From an uncultured Prevotella sp. (GTDB lineage: Bacteria > Bacteroidota > Bacteroidia > Bacteroidales > Bacteroidaceae): 30,123 bases of DNA. The DNA lies in NCBI GenBank assembly GCA_900770515.1, contig CAAHDP010000256.1:1-30123 (forward strand). Reading direction: 5' to 3'. Within the stretch, counting starts at the first letter, position 1, and each line of letters opens with the position of its first letter. This document shows positions 23,415 to 30,123 of the stretch, piece after piece. Made by a program: the position numbers and the translations under genes. The notes under the pieces were generated by a model, which worked only from the letters and a program-made list of their open reading frames with translations, made no database searches and was not told where the DNA came from.

Positions 23415-25097
23415 TTATTTAACTGTCTCATTTTGAGAGAATTTCATAAAGGCGTCTTTATAGCCATTAAAAACATTGATATCTACCTCGCCTCTGATGC
23501 CAGCCACACGTCCATCTGGACAGAGCTGCCAGTAAACAAGATGAATGTCTGGCTTATATTCTCCATATCTTGCTATCCATACCAAATAGTTCTGTTTAAT
23601 ATCCGGAGCCATTGATAGATAGCGGTTTACGAATATCTGACTGATGTACAGTATCGGTTTGGTACCCGTAGCTTTCTCCACGATTCTGAGCCATGTTCTT
23701 ACCCGGCTGAAGAGTACGCCAGCACCACCCATTTTCCTGATCTGGCTAGGCAGAGGCTCCACATCCAGCACTGGTGGAAAGTCGCCTTTGCGTATATAGC
23801 TGTGCTTCAGAAAATAATGCGCCTGCTGGGCTGCTGGCGAAATCGTACTGAAGAAGTGGTAACTGCCAACCTTGAATCCATGAGCCTTGGCTGCCAGATA
23901 ATCCTTCCTGTAATAAGGATTCAGCAGCGAAGTTCCTTCCGTACTCTTGATATAGATGTAACGGATAGGGAAGTTGACTGCTCCTGATACCGTTTTCTTA
24001 CTCAGTCTGCCCAGATGCGTGATACGCAGCCGGTCCCAGTTGATTGGATATTTCTTTCTTCCTTTTCCATGTTGATATTTGGAGATGTCGATACCATAGA
24101 TACGCTCGGAAGTATAGACCAGTCGCTCTCCTTTATATCTGTCATTTTTCCATTCACCTACACGAAGTGGCTTTCGAGGAGCGATGCTGAATCCCCAACC
24201 ATGTCGACATCCTGCTTGCCATTCACCTTCATAATAAGTTCCGTCATACGCCTGCCATCTGCCATATCCGTTTGCTTGATAAAGACTGTCAAACGACCCT
24301 TCATAGTAGCCGAGCGAATCCGGTTTCAGCTTATAGTTGATAGAACGGCATAGGGTCGTTCCCCTCGTCAGTGCAAGCGAAGAGGCAAGGCGAGGGGAGA
24401 GTGCAGCAACACCATCCGGAGTCGTTTCTGAGGTCAACCGAAAGAGATGGAGACCTGCCGTATTCCTGCCGTCCATGGCTTTCAATAGTTCACAAGATTC
24501 GCTAGTCCACTTGCCGTCTGCCTGTCTGAAAAACGCTTTATAACTTATGCAGCGCACCAATTTCACACGCCCTTTCTTGCGGATATGTTTCAGAGAATCG
24601 AGCATTTTTCTTGCAGAATCTCTTAAGATGATTTCACGCTGAGCATAAGCACTTATTGGGTTATACCCAAGGTCTTGAACGGAATGGGAATGTAAATAAT
24701 AATTCAACTCTCCAACCTTCCATTTTGAGTCAGTATATACACTATCCAGAAAATCAACTTTTTCCTTCAGGAGAGTATCTGCATCAACCTTCTGATAGCG
24801 GTTGTTACTGATGCTATTATTGTAGGCTGCAGCCAGCCTGCCCCCACACGAAGGTAAGAGCGCCCATCGGTTCATGAAGTTGGCCGCCAAACTTACTGTA
24901 TCCTCATCAAAACGCAAAACCAACTTGCCGTCTTGTCTCAGTTCGTAATGAGAATAAGCCTTGATAGTGGCTCTTGCCGCCATTACTCTCTCTTTGCTGG
25001 GATTGAGACAGTAATATATCCAATATCCCAGCACTGCCAATATGACTACCAACAGGGCTCCAGCAATGCTGAAGCCCTTGATTCTATTGTTTTTCAT
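23415..25097 (-). CDS. Membrane-anchored GH25 muramidase with MORN repeats
   Basis: Predicted lysozyme-type enzyme cutting the MurNAc-GlcNAc bond of peptidoglycan. From the ATG at 25097 it is 560 aa: a single N-terminal TM anchor (about 8-27), a long region of unknown fold (about 28-260), two or three MORN-like repeats (for example YYEGSFDSLYQANGYGRW and YYEGEWQAGCRHGWGF), then a GH25 domain from about 334. Catalytic residues are visible: Asp337 in YGIDISKYQ, and Asp445 and Glu447 in PPVLDVEP. GSYHFFS and the terminal VDINVFNG block also match. The longer frame starts at 25109; the 25097 start overlaps the tilS stop by 14 nt, a translational-coupling arrangement. The anchor puts the enzyme on the periplasmic side, suggesting cell-wall remodelling rather than secretion. 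Confidence 0.9.
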   Translation of the reverse strand: MKNNRIKGFSIAGALLVVILAVLGYWIYYCLNPSKERVMAARATIKAYSHYELRQDGKLVLRFDEDTVSLAANFMNRWALLPSCGGRLAAAYNNSISNNRYQKVDADTLLKEKVDFLDSVYTDSKWKVGELNYYLHSHSVQDLGYNPISAYAQREIILRDSARKMLDSLKHIRKKGRVKLVRCISYKAFFRQADGKWTSESCELLKAMDGRNTAGLHLFRLTSETTPDGVAALSPRLASSLALTRGTTLCRSINYKLKPDSLGYYEGSFDSLYQANGYGRWQAYDGTYYEGEWQAGCRHGWGFSIAPRKPLRVGEWKNDRYKGERLVYTSERIYGIDISKYQHGKGRKKYPINWDRLRITHLGRLSKKTVSGAVNFPIRYIYIKSTEGTSLLNPYYRKDYLAAKAHGFKVGSYHFFSTISPAAQQAHYFLKHSYIRKGDFPPVLDVEPLPSQIRKMGGAGVLFSRVRTWLRIVEKATGTKPILYISQIFVNRYLSMAPDIKQNYLVWIARYGEYKPDIHLVYWQLCPDGRVAGIRGEVDINVFNGYKDAFMKFSQNETVK

Positions 25098-26484
25098 TAT
25101 TCTGCACAAGTTCTATTTCCAAAATTATTTGGGTTTGATCTGTTATCTTGCTTCTATCAGAAGTTCTTTCACCTACCAGCCAGACGATTTCACCCTGGCT
25201 GTCGGTAATAACATGCTGTTTCATCTTCTGTACCACATTCCGTTTGCGGTCAGTAAGATAATCGCTTATCAATTTACTTCCTTTCATACCGAAAGGGTAG
25301 AACCGGTCGCCCTTTTCGCATAGGCGATAAGTAAGTGGAAAACTTACTTTGTCAGCGTCGAGCGTTACTAGATGACTGCTCTTGCTTGGAGTGAAGTCAG
25401 CAGTACGCAGATAGCGATGAAGTTTTATTTTCAAGCTTTCCCCTAAGTTGAAATTACCTTCTTCAGGAAAACGAAACGGGCGTTCACTCTGAATGGTGTC
25501 CAAAGCTGCCAAAGCCGTAACAAGCAATTGGTTCCGATCAATGGCAAGCATATAACTGCCATTCTTCCAAACCTTTCCCACGCCACCTTCCTTAGCTGTC
25601 AGACTCGTATAAATATCATCTATCACATCACCATGAAAACCATATTTTCCCAATTCGCTATGAAGCATGTATTCAGGAGAAGGAGCTTTCATGATGGGCT
25701 GCTTCTGCAGGCAAATCACATGCTCATCTGCCGAGCCTTCATTGCAAGAGTCCTTGACGCCTGCATCAGTTCTATCATGATTCATCAATCCCTCCAGCAT
25801 CGTTTTCGCCTGCCTCAGATATTTTGCAGTCTGGTCGATGTTCTCCTTGGCAGCCGGATTGATTGTTTCGAGTAATGGAATCACGTGATGGCGGATTCTG
25901 TTGCGCAGAGCATCATCCTCCAGATTGGTAGAATCGGTTACATAATCCTGCCCTTGTAACTGGAGATAGTCTAGAATATCCTGACGGCAGATGCAGAGTA
26001 GGGGGCGCAGGATGTTTCCATTCTTGGGAGCAATGCCAGCCAGTCCATCAACGCCACTGCCTCTGAGCAGGTTGAGAATAACAGTTTCCACATTGTCATC
26101 CCGATGATGAGCTACACAGATACCATCGGCTTTTATATCCTTAGCCAGTTGGGCAAAATATCGATAACGCAGGTCGCGGGCAGCCATCTCAATACTTACC
26201 TTATGCTGACGGGCATAAAACTGAGTATCAAAATGAATGCGATGCAACGTTATTCCGAGTCTTTCACAAAGACTGACACAGAATTGCTCATCACGCTCAC
26301 TCTCTTCACCGCGAAGGTGAAAATTGCAATGGGCAGCACTAAGGCTCACACCCAACTGCTTCAAAATAAGGAGCAAAGCCACGCTGTCGGCTCCACCTGA
26401 TAGGGCGACAATATATCTGCCATGATTTTTGAATAAATCGTGGTGGATGATGTATTTCCTGACGATAGTCTCTACCTTGTTCAT
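25084..26484 (-). CDS. tilS: tRNA(Ile)-lysidine synthase
   Basis: Converts C34 of the CAU-anticodon tRNA-Ile to lysidine with ATP and lysine, so that AUA is read as isoleucine; essential in most bacteria. The PP-loop SGGADS is at 29-34 (in ALSGGADSVALLL). Further family motifs are HCNFHLRGEESERDEQF, VAHHRDDNVET and NLLRGSGVDGLAG, followed by TilS substrate-binding and C-terminal domains (RKRNVVQKM, VWLVGERTSDR). The 466-aa length is typical of two-domain-extended TilS. It lies 67 nt downstream of kdsB with no promoter between, and its last 14 nt are shared with the GH25 gene. Confidence 0.96.
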   Translation of the reverse strand: MNKVETIVRKYIIHHDLFKNHGRYIVALSGGADSVALLLILKQLGVSLSAAHCNFHLRGEESERDEQFCVSLCERLGITLHRIHFDTQFYARQHKVSIEMAARDLRYRYFAQLAKDIKADGICVAHHRDDNVETVILNLLRGSGVDGLAGIAPKNGNILRPLLCICRQDILDYLQLQGQDYVTDSTNLEDDALRNRIRHHVIPLLETINPAAKENIDQTAKYLRQAKTMLEGLMNHDRTDAGVKDSCNEGSADEHVICLQKQPIMKAPSPEYMLHSELGKYGFHGDVIDDIYTSLTAKEGGVGKVWKNGSYMLAIDRNQLLVTALAALDTIQSERPFRFPEEGNFNLGESLKIKLHRYLRTADFTPSKSSHLVTLDADKVSFPLTYRLCEKGDRFYPFGMKGSKLISDYLTDRKRNVVQKMKQHVITDSQGEIVWLVGERTSDRSKITDQTQIILEIELVQNNEKQ

Positions 26485-26551
26485 TGCCTTGATACTTTAC
26501 CTACTTATTTATTTAAAAAGAAGTGATATTGTTTTTTTCCGCCTGCTGTGT

Positions 26552-27310
26552 TTATTCCGCCTGCTCCTTGAGAAATTCCTCAGCTCTCTGCAAGTCTTCC
26601 GGGGTATCGATACCTACGGTCTCTACGTCTGTTGTTCCCACCTTAATCTTATAGCCGTTCTGCAGCCATCTTAGTTGTTCTAGACTTTCCGCAATCTCGA
26701 GCGAACTCTGCGGCAACTGAGTAATTTCCCTGAGCACTTCCTTGCGATAAGCATAGATGCCCAGGTGCTTGAGATAAGGGAAATGATTGAGCCAATCCTC
26801 ACGTTCCTTGCCTCGAACGTAAGGAATTACGCTGCGAGAGAAGTAAAGAGCAAAGCCCTGATTACTGACTGCAATTTTCGGACTATTTGGATTCTCTACA
26901 GCTTCCATAGAGGTGAATGCCTTACCCAATGTGGCAATCTGAGTGGTAGGGTCATCAAAGCAATGACAGATGGTATCCAGCTGACTCTTAGCCACAAAAG
27001 GCTCATCTCCCTGAACATTTACGATAACATCCCAATCACCGCCAATCTTCTCAATGGCTTCTTCGATACGGTCGGTACCACTCTTGTGATCGGTGCGGGT
27101 CATAACTGCCTTGCCGCCGAATGCTTCAACAGCCTTGATGATACGTTCGTCATCAGTAGCAACGTATGCTTCTTCCAGGACTGCAGCTACTTTTTCATAT
27201 ACATGCTGTATAACAGGCTTACCGCCCAACATAGCGAGAGGCTTACCTGGGAAACGCGTAGATGCATACCTTGCTGGGATAATTCCGATATATTTCATTT
27301 TTTTACTCAT
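26552..27310 (-). CDS. kdsB: 3-deoxy-manno-octulosonate cytidylyltransferase (CMP-Kdo synthetase)
   Basis: Activates Kdo with CTP to CMP-Kdo for the inner core of lipopolysaccharide, in the cytosol; marks the organism as LPS-bearing. The 252-aa length and the motifs fit KdsB: PARYASTRFPGKPLA at the nucleotide-binding N-terminus, TDDERI, VNVQGDEPF and the C-terminal ETVGIDTPEDL. The ATG at 27310 gives MSKKMKYIG; a start four codons later (27298) is equally possible. It is first in an operon with tilS and the GH25 gene, with a full promoter at 27350-27381. Confidence 0.96.
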   Translation of the reverse strand: MSKKMKYIGIIPARYASTRFPGKPLAMLGGKPVIQHVYEKVAAVLEEAYVATDDERIIKAVEAFGGKAVMTRTDHKSGTDRIEEAIEKIGGDWDVIVNVQGDEPFVAKSQLDTICHCFDDPTTQIATLGKAFTSMEAVENPNSPKIAVSNQGFALYFSRSVIPYVRGKEREDWLNHFPYLKHLGIYAYRKEVLREITQLPQSSLEIAESLEQLRWLQNGYKIKVGTTDVETVGIDTPEDLQRAEEFLKEQAE

Positions 27311-27349
27311 AATTTTGTGTTATCAATATTTATATATTTATTGTAAACG

Positions 27350-27381
27350 CAAAAGTACAATAATATTTTGTGTTAACCAAA
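27350..27381 (-). promoter_or_regulatory. Promoter of the kdsB-tilS-GH25 operon
   Basis: Minus strand TTTG (27381-27378), 20 nt, TACTTTTG (27357-27350), then CGTTT. Predicted start near 27344, leaving a 5' leader of about 34 nt, U/A rich, before the ATG at 27310. Confidence 0.75.
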
Positions 27382-27506
27382 TTATTTTATTCAATTTATA
27401 CTTTTCAAAATAGCCTATTTACCATAATACACGTTAATATTATTATACCGTATAAATTATATTCTCGTTTCTTGTTGTACTGAAGTTGCCTACGCACCTG
27501 AACTAT

Positions 27507-28634
27507 TTAATGAAACGGTGCATCTTCAGAAGGCTGGCCAGGCATGACACGCAGATGATAGCGGTTGCCATCAAAATCTACACGCATGATGTTATTGAAT
27601 TCAGCTGAAGTCTGCTGCAGATAATTAGCCAAATCAATGGCAACATGACCCATCGTGCGGCGCAGATTGACCTCGATGCATTCATTCACGCCAAAATCAC
27701 TTGGCATATCAGTAGAAATGACTTGATTCAAGGCATTCATATCCTTAGCATAAATCATCATGTCTACGCCAAACGGACCACTATAGTTACCCTTCAGGGC
27801 CGGTTCCATCACATCAATAATATGCTGACGAATCTGCAGTAAACGCTCCGGGCTAACGTATTGGGCCATCATCTCTTCCTTCTTGTCTTCCGGACAGAGA
27901 ATATTGCCGGAATAGGCATTCTTGATGGTGTCAAAAAGAGACAAGCCACGATAAAGCACATTACCATCCACCATCTCAAACTCCATACCGAAATCCATCA
28001 CCTTATTATAATAAGGCTCTACAGTAACACCACCCTGACGGTAGATAATATTGCCAACCCATCTTTCGAAAGACGGATAGTCGCTGCCTTCACGGAATTC
28101 ATCAGCAGATACAAAGCGCACACCCCTGCCACTGCTGCTCCAAGGAGCCTTGATGACAGCCTTACCCCACTCCCTTACGAGAGACTTCACATCAGTCACG
28201 GTCTGAACAAATTGAACACCGCTCTGGAGATGCTCAGCAGTCCACTGGCGGCTACTTAACGCGCGTACCTTATTTAATATAGCATCTCCCGGCATGACGA
28301 TTTCAGGCATTCCGATGCGTTCCAGCTCTCCCTTCAGGCTCAAATCCCATCCCCAGGGATGAACGCTGTCAAGGAATTCTGTCTTTATCAAGTGTTCCAA
28401 CTGAACTTTAGTGATAAACTCAACCTTATCGATAAGTTTAGTGCCAAGATGGCGCACCTTGTCACGAGCATTATCTATATCGTCGACCAGCACCAAATCA
28501 CCTTCATCAGCCCATAAGGCAGGGATGAAGGAAAGGTCACTCCTAAGTTGGCGTCCTGCATGTGGAGCAGTAAACTGACGCAAATTTGCGGCCAAAGCCA
28601 AATCGTGTTCTGGATTGAAAATATGTAGTTTCAT
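27507..28634 (-). CDS. ATP-grasp family protein of unknown function
   Basis: A 375-aa cytosolic protein that I do not recognise as a named enzyme. The N-terminus (MKLHIFNPEHDLALA) looks like a conserved Bacteroidota family start. The middle and C-terminus show an ATP-grasp pattern: Lys162 and the glycine-rich loop SSSGRGV (166-172) in AVIKAPWSSSGRG, an acidic residue in FGVDMMIY (Asp291), and Glu321 with Asn323 in CIEVNLRRTMGH, which would bind Mg-ATP. ATP-grasp enzymes ligate a carboxylate to an amine, thiol or other nucleophile; the substrates here are unknown. It is a single gene. Its -7 box lies only 4 nt before the ATG, implying a leaderless or near-leaderless mRNA. No clear terminator was found after it. 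Confidence 0.85.
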   Translation of the reverse strand: MKLHIFNPEHDLALAANLRQFTAPHAGRQLRSDLSFIPALWADEGDLVLVDDIDNARDKVRHLGTKLIDKVEFITKVQLEHLIKTEFLDSVHPWGWDLSLKGELERIGMPEIVMPGDAILNKVRALSSRQWTAEHLQSGVQFVQTVTDVKSLVREWGKAVIKAPWSSSGRGVRFVSADEFREGSDYPSFERWVGNIIYRQGGVTVEPYYNKVMDFGMEFEMVDGNVLYRGLSLFDTIKNAYSGNILCPEDKKEEMMAQYVSPERLLQIRQHIIDVMEPALKGNYSGPFGVDMMIYAKDMNALNQVISTDMPSDFGVNECIEVNLRRTMGHVAIDLANYLQQTSAEFNNIMRVDFDGNRYHLRVMPGQPSEDAPFH

Positions 28635-28638
28635 GCTG

Positions 28639-28672
28639 CAAAGTTATAAATAAATCGTCTAAAAACTGCAAA
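28639..28672 (-). promoter_or_regulatory. Promoter abutting the ATP-grasp start codon
   Basis: Minus strand TTTG (28672-28669), 22 nt, TAACTTTG (28646-28639), then only CAGC before the ATG at 28634. The -7 box is a perfect match; the spacer is slightly long. Initiation 5-7 nt downstream would fall at or next to the A of the start codon. Confidence 0.65.
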
Positions 28673-28738
28673 AACGATTGAATTTTACTTAGAATAGTGC
28701 TAAATAAAATAAAAAAAACCACTTTTTGCTATCTAGAC

Positions 28739-28769
28739 TTTGCAAATTAGAAATAATTAATTACCTTTG
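28739..28769 (+). promoter_or_regulatory. Promoter of the DUF4143-type ATPase gene
   Basis: TTTG (28739-28742), 19 nt, TACCTTTG (28762-28769), then CATC. Predicted start near 28776, leaving about 28 nt before the ATG at 28804. Confidence 0.75.
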
Positions 28770-28803
28770 CATCATAAAATAAAAAAGAAATAAAAGACGA
28801 CTC

Positions 28804-29994
28804 ATGGAAGAAGCATTCTTCAGAACACATACATACCTCGTAGAGCATACGAACGCACCAGTTAGACGTACATTGATGGACGAAATAGACTGGAGCGACC
28901 GCATGATTGGCATAAAGGGAACAAGAGGCGTAGGTAAGTCTACCTTCCTTCTCCAATATGCTAAAGAGCACTTTGGTCCTACCGACCGCAAGTGTCTGTA
29001 TGTAAATATGAACAATTTCTATTTCCAGAGTAGAGGCATTGCAGATTTTGCAGGCGATTTCGTGAAGCAAGGCGGCAGAACACTGCTCATAGATCAGGTT
29101 TTCAAACAGCCCGACTGGAGCAAGGAACTCAGAAAGTGCTATGACCTCTATCCTGATCTTAAAATTGTTTTCACCGGTTCCAGCGTAATGCGACTGAAAG
29201 AAGAGAATCCTGAACTGAACGGCGTGGTAAAGAGTTACAATCTGAGAGGTTTCTCGTTAAGAGAATTCATCAATCTGCAGACTGGCAATAATTTCCAGCC
29301 ATACGACCTGGAAGATATTCTACGCAACCATGAGCACATCATCAAGCAGATATTACCAAAGGTGAGTCCGATGAAGTATTTTCAGGACTACTTGCACCAT
29401 GGTTTTTATCCATTCTTTCTGGAGCATCGAAACTTCACAGAGAATCTACTAAAGACAATGAACATGATGACAGAGGTAGACATTCTCCTCATCAAGCAAA
29501 TAGAACTGAAATATCTTACCAAGATAAAGCGTCTGTTCTACCAGCTGGCAGTGGAAGGAGCCAAAGCTCCAAACGTAAGCCAGCTTGCCGATAGCATCAA
29601 TACGAGCAGAGCAACGGTCATGAACTACATCAAGTATCTGGCCGACGCACGACTCATCAACATGATCTATCCGGAAGGTCAGGACTTCCCGAAGAAACCG
29701 ACCAAGGTGATGATGCATAATTCAAACCTGATGTACGCAATCTATCCGATACAGATTGACAAACAAGAAGTGATGGAAACTTTTTTTGTTAACTCTCTTT
29801 GGAAAGACCACGTAGTGCACCAGGCAGGTAAGGACCATTACTATACTGTTGACGGTGAGAAGCGGTTCAGAATCTGCGACGCTCAATCTTCCAATAAGAT
29901 GCGCAATAATCCCGACATTATCTACGCCCGATATAACACGGAGGTGGGTAAGGACAACAAGATTCCGTTGTGGCTCTTGGGATTCCTGTATTAA
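28804..29994 (+). CDS. AAA-type ATPase of the DUF4143 (ATP-binding/HTH) family
   Basis: A 396-aa P-loop ATPase. Walker A is GTRGVGKST (39-47). Walker B reads LLIDQVF, with Asp97 but Gln98 where the hydrolytic Glu normally stands. A sensor-1-like segment VFTGSSVMRL follows, then the DUF4143 region with a helix-turn-helix-like stretch (VSQLADSINTSRATVMNYI, about 259-277). The last part (about 330-396) resembles the degenerate nuclease-like tail of this family. Proteins of this type are abundant and often multi-copy in Prevotella and Bacteroides; their role is not established. It is transcribed from its own promoter; the PFOR gene begins 59 nt after its stop with no promoter match between. Confidence 0.85.
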   Translation: MEEAFFRTHTYLVEHTNAPVRRTLMDEIDWSDRMIGIKGTRGVGKSTFLLQYAKEHFGPTDRKCLYVNMNNFYFQSRGIADFAGDFVKQGGRTLLIDQVFKQPDWSKELRKCYDLYPDLKIVFTGSSVMRLKEENPELNGVVKSYNLRGFSLREFINLQTGNNFQPYDLEDILRNHEHIIKQILPKVSPMKYFQDYLHHGFYPFFLEHRNFTENLLKTMNMMTEVDILLIKQIELKYLTKIKRLFYQLAVEGAKAPNVSQLADSINTSRATVMNYIKYLADARLINMIYPEGQDFPKKPTKVMMHNSNLMYAIYPIQIDKQEVMETFFVNSLWKDHVVHQAGKDHYYTVDGEKRFRICDAQSSNKMRNNPDIIYARYNTEVGKDNKIPLWLLGFLY

Positions 29995-30053
29995 CGAATT
30001 TTCGAAAGAAGAATTAAATACAAAACATTTTTAATATTTTATCTAAAAGTAAA

Positions 30054-30123
30054 ATGGCTAAAGAGAAAAAATTTATCACTTGTGATGGTAACACAGCTGC
30101 CGCACACGTAAGCTACATGTTTA
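30054..30123 (+). CDS. nifJ: Pyruvate:ferredoxin (flavodoxin) oxidoreductase, N-terminal start only
   Basis: The first 23 codons, running off the window, read MAKEKKFITCDGNTAAAHVSYMF. The pattern KKFITCDGN-AAAH-SYMF is the start of the pyrimidine-binding domain I of the single-chain PFOR (usually about 1180-1200 aa), which decarboxylates pyruvate to acetyl-CoA and passes electrons to ferredoxin in anaerobes. The A/T-rich 59-nt gap upstream contains no TAnnTTTG box. Only 23 residues are visible, so completeness cannot be judged. Confidence 0.8.
   Translation, partial: MAKEKKFITCDGNTAAAHVSYMF

Noticed and set aside
1..30123. CRISPR array, prophage, integrative element, biosynthetic or defence cluster
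   Set aside because: No direct-repeat/spacer array, integrase, capsid gene, transposase or known defence gene was seen. AddAB belongs to core repair here.

Overview
The window reads as ordinary chromosome of a Bacteroidota bacterium, most likely Prevotellaceae (Prevotella/Segatella copri type). Three things point there. Many genes are preceded by the Bacteroidota promoter pair TTTG, then about 19-22 nt, then TAnnTTTG. The primary sigma factor is short (291 aa) and has no region 1.1. The gene content also fits: DUF5686, AddAB, a lone GlnRS, PFOR and a glutamate-111 MetA. The genus assignment is inference. No tRNA, rRNA, CRISPR array, transposase, phage gene or integrase was seen. Nearly everything is housekeeping or envelope biology.

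Layout. 1-129 is the 3' end of an M13 peptidase gene with a strong terminator. 183-4109 (+) is a likely operon of metA, a U32 family RNA hydroxylase-type protein and an unknown membrane lipoprotein. 4110-4892 is the only long gene-free stretch. It carries an orphan minus-strand promoter over a hairpin, a perfect 32-bp inverted repeat around an AT-rich core, and a composite palindrome just upstream of a -7 element. 4893-7329 holds a phosphoribosyltransferase (-), a YitT transporter-like protein (+) and a DedA protein (-). A four-hairpin intergenic repeat lies at 7369-7496. glnS (-) follows, and beyond it a promoter-terminator pair at 9371-9497 that looks like a free-standing small RNA gene.

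9530-12619 (-) is an envelope operon: LtaS/sulfatase-type transferase, PAP2 phosphatase, small lipoprotein. 12810-13922 holds a convergent pair, a stand-alone AraC-type regulator (+) and a compact sigma-70 paralogue (-), sharing one hairpin. 14058-22369 (-) is DUF5686 outer-membrane protein, then addA, then addB (double-strand break repair). 22445-27310 (-) runs kdsB, tilS, GH25 muramidase, rpoD. The end holds an ATP-grasp protein of unknown function (-) whose promoter abuts its start codon, a DUF4143-type ATPase (+), and the start of the pyruvate:ferredoxin oxidoreductase gene (+).

The most interesting signals are regulatory rather than a new multi-gene system: the candidate sRNA, promoters built into terminators (upstream of the small sigma gene and between rpoD and the DUF5686 gene), the possibly leaderless ATP-grasp gene, the palindromes of the 4.1-4.9 kb region, and a sigma factor lacking the residues normally used for promoter melting. 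I found no convincing undescribed multi-gene system.
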